DNA of 64,000 bases from Nostoc sp. UHCC 0302 (lineage in GTDB: Bacteria > Cyanobacteriota > Cyanobacteriia > Cyanobacteriales > Nostocaceae): assembly GCF_038096175.1 (NCBI RefSeq), contig NZ_CP151099.1, positions 5,496,001 to 5,560,000 of the forward strand. Direction: 5' to 3'. Below the pieces are notes generated by a model. That model was not told where the DNA came from and did not search any database. It saw only the letters and a list, made by a program, of their open reading frames with translations. Numbering within the stretch: position 1 is the first letter of the stretch; each line of letters begins with the position of its first letter. Positions 1 through 8,900 of the stretch are shown piece by piece. A program made the translations under genes and the position numbers.

Positions 1-530
1 TTACCGCGCAAAAATAGCAATTCAGTTCCTGTAGTGCCGCTTGCATTCATCAGTTGGCGATAAATTTGGTTTTCTTGAATTAATGCATTGCGAATTTTGT
101 TTAAGGAATTTAATTCAGCAACGGGGGCGATAGAATTAAAAGTTAGTAACACATCTCCTGCTCTGACCGCTTGTCCATCTTTCACATACAGCTCTTGTAC
201 CACTCCATTTACAGGAGCCTGAACGTCTTTAACTGTGCCTTGAGGTTTTAATTGGCCTGTAGCTGGTACTACTTGCTCAATTTTGGCAACACAAGCCCAA
301 CCAATTCCGAAACAGGCTAACCCCAACAGGGTGAGCATGATTGTACGTGACCAGATAGGCGATTGGCGTAAAACAACTGACTGCTCAAAACTTGGATAGT
401 TTGAGTTAATTAAAGGTTCTTTAGTAGTCTTACTTTGATCTGTGAGTACTCGTGAATCTGGCTTAACTACGTTTTGATGCTTTCCGTTTTTAGGATTGCC
501 GTTACGTTGATTACCATTTAGTAGAGTCAT
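1..530 (-). CDS. HlyD-family membrane fusion protein (type I secretion adaptor), N-terminal part
   Basis: The reading frame starts at the ATG complement at 528-530 and runs off the window start, so only about 176 residues are visible. The first 70 or so residues are polar and end in a run of basic residues; one membrane segment follows (IMLTLLGLACFGIGWACV). After it comes the typical adaptor start: KIEQVVPATGQLKPQG, then a biotinyl-lipoyl-like stretch (VQAPVNGVVQELYVKDGQAVRAG) and the beginning of a coiled coil. Adaptors of this family bridge an inner-membrane ABC exporter and an outer-membrane channel. It lies 249 bp downstream of the ABC exporter on the same strand, which fits one operon. 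The C-terminal half is not in the window. Confidence 0.9.
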   Translation of the reverse strand, partial: MTLLNGNQRNGNPKNGKHQNVVKPDSRVLTDQSKTTKEPLINSNYPSFEQSVVLRQSPIWSRTIMLTLLGLACFGIGWACVAKIEQVVPATGQLKPQGTVKDVQAPVNGVVQELYVKDGQAVRAGDVLLTFNSIAPVAELNSLNKIRNALIQENQIYRQLMNASGTTGTELLFLRG

Positions 531-722
531 AGCGATTTTAGATTTTAGATGTGTTGGATGGAAAATAAGTAATTGGTTATTACTAATGACTAATTACAAA
601 TGTAAGAATTTCTAAGGAGGCAGTAGGTTGTTTGAGTTATCAAAGAAGTCAGAATTTCTCAGGGTTAAGGATCATTATTGTTTTGATTAGTAAAATAACC
701 TCCTGATTTTTTAACCATTCTG

Positions 723-776
723 GCTCCTGTATTCTGACGCCTCGGCGGAGCGTCTCCGGCTCCGCTCCTGTATTCT
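723..776. repeat. Short repeat insertion with flanking direct repeats
   Basis: A 13-base direct repeat, GCTCCTGTATTCT, occurs at 723-735 and 764-776. The 28 bases between are very GC-rich for this genome and can fold (GACGC with GCGTC, GGAGC with GCTCC). It lies in the gap between the ABC exporter and the HlyD gene. It resembles the dispersed palindromic repeats seen elsewhere in the window. Confidence 0.6.
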
Positions 777-779
777 TAC

Positions 780-3779
780 TTACAGATTCATTTCTTGTTG
801 TTGATATAGGTAGTAATAATGGCCTTTGGTAGCCATTAATTCTTGATGGCTTCCTTGTTCTATAACTCTGCCACCATCCATTACGACAATGATATCTGCA
901 TTACTTACGGTATTCAAACGGTGGGTGATAAAAAATACTGTATCTCCCTGAAATGCTTTGGCTAAATTCAGACAGACTTGTCGCTCTGTGGGATAATCTA
1001 AAGCACTCGTTGCTTCGTCTAAAACTAATAGCTTTGGTCGTTGTAAAACAGAACGAGCGATCGCAATTCTTTGTCGCTGTCCACCCGAAAGTGCTGCACC
1101 CCGTTCTCCTACCCGCGTATTGTAACCATTGGGCAAGTTCATAATAAATTCGTGAGCAGCTGCAACTCTAGCCGCTTCAATAATTTCCTCAGTTGTGGCG
1201 TCGGGATTTGTTAGGGCAATATTTTCCTGCACTGTGCCATCAAATAACAACGAGTCTTGGGGAACTACACCTACTTGTCGGCGTAGCGAATAAAGTTCCA
1301 CTTTGGAAATATCATAACCATCAATCAAAATCCTGCCAGACTCTGTTTCATAAAGCCTGAGCAGTAATTTCATCATCGTACTTTTACCAGATCCACTTTG
1401 TCCGACGATGCCGATAAACTTTCCTGGCGCAATTTCGAGATTGACATTAGAAAGTTGCAAAGGGCCACTCGGCGCGAACCGGAAGGAGACATTATCATAT
1501 TTCACTGCCCCTACAATCTCTGGTAAGGGAATGTTATAGCGGTCTGTTTCTGCTTCTTGCGGTGTATCGACAATATCGCTTAAGCGCTCTAAAGATAAAG
1601 CAGTTTCTTGGAAGCTTTGCCAGAGTTGAGCTAAACGCAATATTGGGCTAGTAACGTAACCCGATATAATCCTAAAGGCAATTAATTCACCCAGAGTTAA
1701 TTGTCCTTGCAGCACCAAATAAGCTCCCACCCATAAAACTAACAAGCTACTGAGTTTGTTGAGAAAGTTGCTCGTAGAATTGGCAAGGGTAGAAGTCACA
1801 ACTGTTTTAAAACCAGCTGCCACGAAACGAGCATAACGCTCTTGCCAGGAAAAGCGCGATCGCAATTCGATGTTTTGCGCTTTTACTGTTTGAATTCCTG
1901 ACATTACCTCAACTAAATAAGATTGAGTTTCGGCGTTACGTTCAGCTTTCGCGCGTAACTGTCTACTAACAGTAGGAGAGGCAATTAAAGTGATGACCAC
2001 AAATACTGGAATTGTCCCTAAGCCTACTAAGGTGAGTTGCCAACTGTAAATCAGCATCACACCTATATAAACTACTGAAAATACTGCATCTAAACCTACC
2101 GTTAAAGCAGTACCAGTCAAAAACTGACGAATATTTTCTAATTCGTTAATCCGAGTAGAAAGTTCACCTACAGGTCGGCGTTCAAAATAACGTAGTGGGA
2201 GCCGCAGCAAGTGGTCAATAATTTGTGACCCTAAACCCATATCGATACGGTTAGTTGTATCGACAAACAAGTAAGTCCGCAATGTGGTCAGAACTGCTTC
2301 AAATAGACCTACAACCAATAGCAGTACTCCCAAAATATGCAGGGTACTAATGCTATTTTGAGCAATAACTTTGTCGATAATTAACTGAATAACCAGCGGA
2401 TTGGCTAGCGCTGCTAACTGTACGAAAAAAGACGCAATAAAGACTTCTATCAACACCCGGCGGTGACGTGATAAATATGGAAGAAACCACCGCAAACCAA
2501 ACCGCTCTTGAGGTGTTTCTTTGGTGGAAGAAATCAGCAATACCCTGACTTGCGGTGGCAAATTTGTTTCATCAGCATCTAATTGCTTAACAAATTGCGC
2601 GGGTTTGCAGCGGATAATTCCTTGGGATGGCACACCCACAACAATTGTACTGGTATCCGCTGCATATAAAACAGCAAAGTTATCACCATAGCGAATCAGC
2701 GCTGGTGTAGGAATACGCGCTACTGCGGCGACGGGTAAATCTACTAGTTGCGCCTTGAGTCCGATTAACTCTGCTAAGTAAGCAGTAGCTTGAAATGATA
2801 TGCTCCCTTGGCGTTTAAGTTGCTCTGATAAAATACGGCGAACCACCTCCCGACGAAATGGCATTTCTAAGTGCTTCGTGAGCATTTGGAAACAGGCAAA
2901 AGCTGTATTTAATTCTCCTTTACCAGAGAAAAACGGGTATTTTTTGTGTTTTTGGGAACTCTTAGATGGAGAAGAATTTGAGTTAGCAATTTCTTCTGGT
3001 GCGTAGGGAATTTCTAATTCATCTGCGAGATGTTGTGGCGTCTCAGTTATTTCCGGTTCTAACTCTTGACTATCTAGCAATAGTAAATCTGACGGACGAA
3101 GACCAATCAAACGTGCTGGACTATTCCCCGTAACTTTGATAGTCTCTCCGACGTCACTCAGCTTTAAGCGGGAACCAGGGAAGAAATTTGTGACTGTACC
3201 ACCACTAACAAACCAAATGTTCTCTTTATCTAGTTGATTGAATGGTGTTTTACCTGGAGAAAGATAATGTATTTTTGCCCCATGTATAGCTTCTTCGGAT
3301 AGCTCTTTGAGATTAAAAGCGGCATTAGCTTGCTGTTCTAATTGCGAGCTGAGAATATCGAAAACTTCCGCCAAATAACTCTGGTTTTTGCGAACATTGG
3401 CGAAGGCTGGGTATGAAGCGAGAAGGTTGAAATATTCCGCTGCACTCAAGGTTAAACATACTACTTCCGTAGAAGCGATCGCTAACTCACAAGCAACCTC
3501 GCGCAACAAACTAATCTCGCCAATAATAGCCCCTGGTTGCAGTAATTTTAAGGTGGTTGGCATTTGCTTGTGGGGGTCGTATCCCAACAAGCGCACTTGT
3601 CCTTCATAAATAATTGTTACTCGTTCGGGGAGTGCTTCTTTAGAGATAATTTTTTGACCAATACGATAGCGCCAAGCTTGTAGTTGTTGTGATAGATTGG
3701 CGATCGCCTCATCTGGTAATTTATCAAACCCCTCTATAGTGGTAAGAAATTCGGGAAAGGCGTTCTTAATATAAGTCAT
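780..3779 (-). CDS. Type I secretion ABC exporter with cNMP-binding-like and degenerate C39 domains
   Basis: This 999-residue protein is an inner-membrane exporter that fuses permease and ATPase. In order: a cyclic-nucleotide-binding-like domain (about residues 25-150, with GAIIGEISLL as the phosphate-binding-cassette-like stretch), a linker, a C39-like domain (about 285-400), six membrane segments (about 435-715) and a nucleotide-binding domain (about 745-985). The ATPase motifs are complete: Walker A GQSGSGKST near residue 793, signature LSGGQRQR, Walker B LLVLDEATSAL, and the H-loop histidine in FFITHRL. The C39 region lacks a recognisable DCG cysteine motif and has NFAVL where active peptidases have a histidine, so it probably binds cargo rather than cleaving leaders. 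Its partners are the HlyD gene downstream and the small gene upstream. The start is ATG. Confidence 0.93.
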   Translation of the reverse strand: MTYIKNAFPEFLTTIEGFDKLPDEAIANLSQQLQAWRYRIGQKIISKEALPERVTIIYEGQVRLLGYDPHKQMPTTLKLLQPGAIIGEISLLREVACELAIASTEVVCLTLSAAEYFNLLASYPAFANVRKNQSYLAEVFDILSSQLEQQANAAFNLKELSEEAIHGAKIHYLSPGKTPFNQLDKENIWFVSGGTVTNFFPGSRLKLSDVGETIKVTGNSPARLIGLRPSDLLLLDSQELEPEITETPQHLADELEIPYAPEEIANSNSSPSKSSQKHKKYPFFSGKGELNTAFACFQMLTKHLEMPFRREVVRRILSEQLKRQGSISFQATAYLAELIGLKAQLVDLPVAAVARIPTPALIRYGDNFAVLYAADTSTIVVGVPSQGIIRCKPAQFVKQLDADETNLPPQVRVLLISSTKETPQERFGLRWFLPYLSRHRRVLIEVFIASFFVQLAALANPLVIQLIIDKVIAQNSISTLHILGVLLLVVGLFEAVLTTLRTYLFVDTTNRIDMGLGSQIIDHLLRLPLRYFERRPVGELSTRINELENIRQFLTGTALTVGLDAVFSVVYIGVMLIYSWQLTLVGLGTIPVFVVITLIASPTVSRQLRAKAERNAETQSYLVEVMSGIQTVKAQNIELRSRFSWQERYARFVAAGFKTVVTSTLANSTSNFLNKLSSLLVLWVGAYLVLQGQLTLGELIAFRIISGYVTSPILRLAQLWQSFQETALSLERLSDIVDTPQEAETDRYNIPLPEIVGAVKYDNVSFRFAPSGPLQLSNVNLEIAPGKFIGIVGQSGSGKSTMMKLLLRLYETESGRILIDGYDISKVELYSLRRQVGVVPQDSLLFDGTVQENIALTNPDATTEEIIEAARVAAAHEFIMNLPNGYNTRVGERGAALSGGQRQRIAIARSVLQRPKLLVLDEATSALDYPTERQVCLNLAKAFQGDTVFFITHRLNTVSNADIIVVMDGGRVIEQGSHQELMATKGHYYYLYQQQEMNL

Positions 3780-3845
3780 ATCAAAAAAGTCAGGAGTTAA
3801 AAGTGAGTAGGAAGGAGTGAAGTTACGAGTTAGGGATGAAGAATG

Positions 3846-3873
3846 AAAACTACTAACTACTAACTCCTAACTT
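3846..3873. repeat. Tandem heptamer-like repeat (STRR type)
   Basis: The units ACTACTA, ACTACTA and ACTCCTA follow each other just past the 3' end of the small gene at 3853. The repeat overlaps the last codons of that gene, so its C-terminus may be partly repeat-derived. Confidence 0.5.
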
Positions 3874-4314
3874 TCTAATATCCGTAGTGCTGGTTAAGGA
3901 ATAGACAACGAGATATAACTGGTATTTCTGTAAGAAAAATGCCAAATCTAGTTTACCTTTGTCAGTAGTTTGTGGGAATTCTTCGGCGTTTGATTGATAA
4001 ATAGCGATCGCATCAAACTGCTGGTAATTTATCCGATGTTGTTGCACGCACATCTGAGGTACAGATTCAACAGTGACTTGATATCTTTGGGGTAATTCTT
4101 TATGGGCAAGTTTCTCTGCTTGCGGTACACACTGAATCTGTACTTTTGCTTGGTCGATTAGCATTTCTTTTACTAACAATGGCCGTATTTGACTTTCTGC
4201 CAGCAGCGGCAAAACTTCTGTGGCATTCAGTGCGTCTAGACGCTTATAAGCCCAAAAGGCGAGTTCGTCTAATTGCAGACCTGCATTCATATAACTTGTT
4301 ATCAGGATTGCCAC
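3853..4314 (-). CDS. Small protein of the secretion operon, PPIase-accessory-like N-terminus
   Basis: This 153-residue protein has no signal peptide or membrane segment. Its middle part (EVLPLLAESQIRPLLVKEML followed by IDQA, about residues 34-60) resembles, from memory, the N-terminal helix of SurA/PpiC-type peptidyl-prolyl isomerases that cyanobacteria encode beside HlyD and ABC exporters. No catalytic parvulin domain is present, so it would be a short or truncated relative. The gene lies 73 bp upstream of the ABC exporter on the same strand, suggesting co-transcription and a role in handling cargo. The final residues are encoded by a tandem repeat. The gene is probably real; its function is inferred. 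Confidence 0.6.
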   Translation of the reverse strand: MAILITSYMNAGLQLDELAFWAYKRLDALNATEVLPLLAESQIRPLLVKEMLIDQAKVQIQCVPQAEKLAHKELPQRYQVTVESVPQMCVQQHRINYQQFDAIAIYQSNAEEFPQTTDKGKLDLAFFLQKYQLYLVVYSLTSTTDIRKLGVSS

Positions 4315-5003
4315 CGTGATGAATTATCTCAGTCAGAGTAATGTAAACGGCTCAAGAGTTAATTATCTATTGGTTAATGTTACATAGTTTTATACAAATT
4401 GGTTTTCTGTATGTGGGTTGCTCATTAGATAGATATTTATGAAAGACTACAATGTCAAGGTCTATTTATAAAACTTTGGTCGAGCGCGTTTAAAGTTTTT
4501 TGTTCAAAATAAAAATATCACAACTATGTACTTAAGTAAACGCTGACGAAAATAATGTAATAAAAATAACTTTTTTAAAATAAATTTTTACAGAGGTTTT
4601 GAGAAGCTGTTGATATGTCTTACTGACTGGGAAAAAGAGCGATGCCTGTCTTGAAAAGTCGGAGCGGTAGTAAGCCACTAAAAAGCATTTACACTTTCCT
4701 TGTCAAACATTACCAATGCCCTACCCACCATACATGACTTTTGGACGTGTACTTAGTGGAGGAGTCAACTATTAAATCTATGAAGAAAAGCCCATAATTG
4801 TCTTCAGTAAATACACTGCTTTAATGGATAAATCTGACAGCTTGCTGCGAATACTTCACGGGAATAGTCGAGTAAAGTCAATGAAAATTATTTGTTAATC
4901 ATGAACTTTTTTTGGGCGATCGCTGGAAATAGGAAAGCCTCAAAACCTTGATAACCAGGGCTTTGAGGCTTTTTAATCAGTGATTACTGAATTAAAGCTT
5001 TAG
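4315..5003. other. Intergenic region, upstream of the secretion operon
   Basis: This AT-rich stretch contains no convincing open frame. It should hold the promoter of the minus-strand secretion operon near its left end. A strong hairpin near its right end is listed separately. Nothing else was recognised. Confidence 0.5.
4934..4974. terminator. Hairpin terminator, possibly bidirectional
   Basis: AAAGCCTCAAA at 4934-4944 pairs with TTTGAGGCTTT at 4962-4972 around a loop of about 17 bases. A T-run follows on the plus strand. It lies 30 bp past the stop of the minus-strand gene at 5004-8555, whose transcript would also form the hairpin. Confidence 0.7.
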
Positions 5004-8000
5004 CTACGGAGCAAATACGACATCAACCCAGTAGTTGCTCGAATTATAGCTGGAGTTAGGAAAGCTCCTAGCACCATACTTGTAGACACCATTGCCACCA
5101 CTCGACCCGTTGCTGAGAGCGTGCAGTGGTGCATTATCTCTAGCGGAAGCAAAGTACCCCTCATCTACGGAGTAGTGTCCAACATCAGTATGATAGGAGG
5201 CTACATAAGTAGTGTTAGCAGTAATCGCAACTGGAGTAGTAAAGTTGACCTGCTGCCAACCTGAGGCAGTCTCGCCAGTGAAAGTTGCCGTTGCTAGCTG
5301 GGTTCCACTGCTACTCCAGAGAGTACCGACATGAGTACCAGTATTGGTTGTACTCTTGTAGAATCGAATTCCAGTAATCGAACCTGCGACATCTGATTTG
5401 AACTTGACGCCCAATTCAATCGCGCTGTTGTCGGGATCTGCCAACACGGTAGGAGTAGCTGTGCTGTTCCAGATACTAGATGCTCCTGTCCCTGTGGTAA
5501 ATGACCAAGTGAAATTTGCTGCTAAGGCGTTACCCGCCGAATCTTTTACCCCAGTCGTCCCACCTTTAACGGTGGCGGTATAAGTTGCCGAAGCTGTTAG
5601 TGGGCTGCTTGGTGTGAGGGTTACCGTACGGCTAGTAGCGTTATAGCTGACAGTCCCTGAGACTAACGTACTGCTTGAGTTACGCAACTCAAATGTACTG
5701 CTACTAATTGTGCTTGAGTTCATGGCTTCGCTGAAAGTAGCTGTGACACTTGTCCCAGTACTGACTCCTGTAGCACCACTGGTGGGAGATACTGATGTCA
5801 CCGTTGGCGGCGTTGTGTCAGCCGCAGCAGTAGTAAATGACCAAGTGAAATTTGCTGCTAAGGCATTACCCGCCGAGTCTTTCACCCCAGTTGTCCCACC
5901 TTTAACGGTGGCGGTATAAGTTGCCGAAGCTGTTAGTGCGCTACTTGGTGTGAGGGTTACCGTGCGGCTAGTAGCGTTATAGCTGACAGTTGCTGAGACT
6001 AACGTACTGCTTGAGTTACGTAACTCAAATGTACTGCTACTAATTGTGCTTGAGTTCATGGCTTCGCTGAAAGTAGCTGTGACACTTGTCCCAGTACTGA
6101 CTCCTGTAGCACCACTAGTGGGAGATACTGATGTCACCGTTGGCGGCGTTGTATCGGCCGCAGCGGTAGTTGTAAATATGACATCAACCCAGTAGTTGCT
6201 CGAATTAAAGCTAGAGGTAGGAAACGCAGAATTCGAGCTATATTTATAAACGCCATTCCCCCCACTTGATCCGTTGCTGAGGGCATGTAGCGGTGGATTA
6301 TCCCTAGCAGAAGCAAAGTATCCCTCATCTACAGAGTAGTGTCCAACATTGGTGTGATAAGACGCCACATAGGTAGTGCTGGCGGTAATTGCTACTGGGC
6401 TACCAAAGGTAACCTGTTGCCAACCTGAGCCAGTTTCACTAGTGAAAGTTGCTGTGGCTAGTTGTGTACCACTGCTGCTCCATAAGCTGCCGACATGAGT
6501 CCCTGTATTAGTGCTAGCTTTATAAAAACGGATACCAGTGATGTAGCCATCATTATCTGAGCGGAACTTAACACCAACCTCGATCGCCCCAGTATCAGAA
6601 TCTGCTAACACGGCAGGAGTTGCTGTGTTATCCCAGATACTGCACGGACAGGTACGCGCCCCTACTGTGACTGTAACACTTGCACCAGGATTCTCAATAT
6701 TACCGCTATCATCGATCGCGCGACTCTTGATGGTGACTGACCCCGATGTTGTCGGTGTCCAACTATAGCTCCAACTAGCACGACCATTCGCTGGATGCCA
6801 AGTTGTGCCGCCGTCTACTGATACCTCGACACCGCCCACAACACCGCCACCTGTATCGCTTGCTGTACCGCTAATTGTGACAGTACTACCACTGGTTATA
6901 GTCGCACCAGCAGTAGGTGAGGTAATTGTAGAACTAGGGGTAGTCGTATCAGTTGAGGCAGTAGCAGATGTCAAACCAGCTTGCAACGTGGCTGGCTGTA
7001 CGCCCATGTCAGCGAACAAGTTAACGGTTGCCTGCTGCATAGCTGGATTTGGCGTTGTACTAGCTCGGTCGTGATTTCCATCTAAACCCCAAGGCCACTG
7101 TATCGTTCCAGAGCCAAAAACCAGCGCTCCACTACTATGTTTGTATAATGTCAGGTGGTGTGTTGCTGTACCTGAAGCATAAGTAGACCCATAGTCTTGT
7201 AGAATCTCGACACCAGTGGCCGTAGTCGTGGACAAACGAATCAAGCCAGGCGGTCGGAACCCGTTATCAGAGTCTTCATCCCACTCGTAACCTAAGGTTC
7301 CATCGGTCAGTGTGGCAATACTGCCTGCCGCAAGACTAGCAACATTACTATTGCGCCAAAAGCGCATCTTGCCATCGGCCGCAGGTACTTGAATAGCCCT
7401 AGTCCCTCCGTTGACTTTGAATATTGTTCCAGTTAGAGCGTTTTCAGGACGACCACCGTCAGCCGGTGGGCTAAAGCGCGGGTCGCGCCAAGTGCCTGTC
7501 CATGTGGGTGGGTCTTGCGGATCAATGACTGCATTGGCTGTCGTCTCTTTGTATGTAACTAAGGTGCGATAGGGCGTCACCGACGTATCAATACTATTTT
7601 CCCAACGGGTTTTCCAAAAGACTTCGTTACCGCTAAAGAAGGCTAAATCGACACCCGCATTTCTGGCGGCTTCAACGTTCTGGCGTTGCCCATTCGACCA
7701 GTACTCATCATGACCGACAGATAGAAAGACCTTATGGTTGCGAATCAAGTTACCACGGCGATCGCTATCTACGCCAGTAAAATAGCTGATGTTGTAACCA
7801 TTAGCTTCTAGCCAGCGAACCATAGGGTATTCGGCGTTGAAGAGCCAATCTTCGCCGCTGTCAACTATACGAGTGTTGAACGGACGGTTGTAGCTAACTT
7901 TATATGCCCGACCGGCAGGTGAGCCTTTGTATAAGCTGTTACCACCATAATCATTGTATGCTTGCCAAGTGGTATCAGAGGTCTGGAAGAGGATATCGGA

Positions 8001-8555
8001 GGTGCTAGCATCGTCTCGAACGATGAAGACGATATGGCTTGCACCTCCGTTTGAGCGCACAACTTTCGCGAAGTATATTCCTGAGGTGGCGCTGGAGGGG
8101 ACAGCCCACGATGCAGACACTTTCCAGTTACCGCAATCGTTCAGTCCAGTTGTGCTATCACTTAAGCAGCCCGGTTGGTTCTGCGGCAGAGTTGCTGAAG
8201 GCAGAATAGTTGTGATCTTACGGGCACCATTGCCACCGTAGTATCCCATGCGGTAAATATCGAGACGGTAGCTAGTGGCGTCAGTTTTTATTTTGAAGGA
8301 AATGGTGCTTCCCCGATTAACGCTAATATCAGTGGCAAAGCCCTGGATACTTGAGTCACCTATACCGCTGATATCCCATTCACTAGAGGGATTGCCAGGT
8401 TGACAGTTCTCGGCAACTATCGAGTTGGCTGGTGACGTGCAGGAGGGATCGGCTGCAAGCACCCTCTGCATTGGTAGTTGAGACCCTAAGTTCAGTCCTA
8501 ACACCATAAGCATCGTTAGCATCATCAGGATCATCAGTCGAATGGGCCTGTTCAT
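5004..8555 (-). CDS. Secreted multidomain protein: N,N-dimethylformamidase beta-like, Ig-like, DUF4082
   Basis: This 1183-residue protein has a Sec signal peptide (hydrophobic run LMILMMLTMLMVLGLNL, then a likely cut after VLA). Residues about 40-525 resemble the large-subunit domain of N,N-dimethylformamidase, here probably an extracellular hydrolase or binding fold. An Ig-like domain follows (about 540-635). Then come DUF4082 (about 638-795), two nearly identical Big_5/SbsA Ig-like repeats (about 797-907 and 910-1020, each starting DTTPPTVTSVSP) and a second DUF4082 (about 1025-1183). Such modules are known from exported cyanobacterial and actinobacterial proteins and suggest binding to surface polysaccharide. 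The neighbouring gene at 8901 shares the C-terminal modules. Substrate and activity are not deducible. Confidence 0.88.
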   Translation of the reverse strand: MNRPIRLMILMMLTMLMVLGLNLGSQLPMQRVLAADPSCTSPANSIVAENCQPGNPSSEWDISGIGDSSIQGFATDISVNRGSTISFKIKTDATSYRLDIYRMGYYGGNGARKITTILPSATLPQNQPGCLSDSTTGLNDCGNWKVSASWAVPSSATSGIYFAKVVRSNGGASHIVFIVRDDASTSDILFQTSDTTWQAYNDYGGNSLYKGSPAGRAYKVSYNRPFNTRIVDSGEDWLFNAEYPMVRWLEANGYNISYFTGVDSDRRGNLIRNHKVFLSVGHDEYWSNGQRQNVEAARNAGVDLAFFSGNEVFWKTRWENSIDTSVTPYRTLVTYKETTANAVIDPQDPPTWTGTWRDPRFSPPADGGRPENALTGTIFKVNGGTRAIQVPAADGKMRFWRNSNVASLAAGSIATLTDGTLGYEWDEDSDNGFRPPGLIRLSTTTATGVEILQDYGSTYASGTATHHLTLYKHSSGALVFGSGTIQWPWGLDGNHDRASTTPNPAMQQATVNLFADMGVQPATLQAGLTSATASTDTTTPSSTITSPTAGATITSGSTVTISGTASDTGGGVVGGVEVSVDGGTTWHPANGRASWSYSWTPTTSGSVTIKSRAIDDSGNIENPGASVTVTVGARTCPCSIWDNTATPAVLADSDTGAIEVGVKFRSDNDGYITGIRFYKASTNTGTHVGSLWSSSGTQLATATFTSETGSGWQQVTFGSPVAITASTTYVASYHTNVGHYSVDEGYFASARDNPPLHALSNGSSGGNGVYKYSSNSAFPTSSFNSSNYWVDVIFTTTAAADTTPPTVTSVSPTSGATGVSTGTSVTATFSEAMNSSTISSSTFELRNSSSTLVSATVSYNATSRTVTLTPSSALTASATYTATVKGGTTGVKDSAGNALAANFTWSFTTAAADTTPPTVTSVSPTSGATGVSTGTSVTATFSEAMNSSTISSSTFELRNSSSTLVSGTVSYNATSRTVTLTPSSPLTASATYTATVKGGTTGVKDSAGNALAANFTWSFTTGTGASSIWNSTATPTVLADPDNSAIELGVKFKSDVAGSITGIRFYKSTTNTGTHVGTLWSSSGTQLATATFTGETASGWQQVNFTTPVAITANTTYVASYHTDVGHYSVDEGYFASARDNAPLHALSNGSSGGNGVYKYGARSFPNSSYNSSNYWVDVVFAP
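5495..6165. repeat. Two nearly identical tandem copies of an Ig-like domain
   Basis: About 330 bp coding for one Big_5 Ig-like domain occurs twice in tandem with only scattered differences, for example an SGT/SAT change and a PL/AL change in the protein. The similarity at DNA level points to recent duplication or gene conversion. It may cause length variation or assembly collapse. Confidence 0.85.
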
Positions 8556-8900
8556 TTAGCCTCCTTTGGATAATAAGTAGTAGGTGATAGATAACAGTAG
8601 GGTGCTGCATTTCTATAACCTTGGTTTAGTATTAAAATTTGGGGTTAATAAGTCTGGTTTATATCTACTGTCAGACTAAGATTTTCAGATTAAAACCTCA
8701 ACGAATTCTTGAATAACCTATTCTCCATATTTTGTGAACTCTTCTCCTTCGTAAAAGGAGGGAGAAGAGTATTGCTACTGCTATCCTTTCCAAGTAACAA
8801 AAGTTTTTTTGGCTTCCTCTTCCTCTTCTCAAAAGAGAGAGTGAGGAAGAGGTAAAGAAAGAAGTTGGAAAGTTCGATTTTTGATTACTGAATCAATGCT
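8556..8900. other. Gap between the two DUF4082 genes
   Basis: No open frame is supported. The gap contains C/T-rich inverted repeats, for example CTTCTCCTT pairing with the A/G-rich run just after it near 8740-8769, and CCTCTTCCTC-type arms near 8814-8852. On the minus strand these could slow or end transcription of the 8901-13448 gene, but no T-run follows. Confidence 0.4.
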
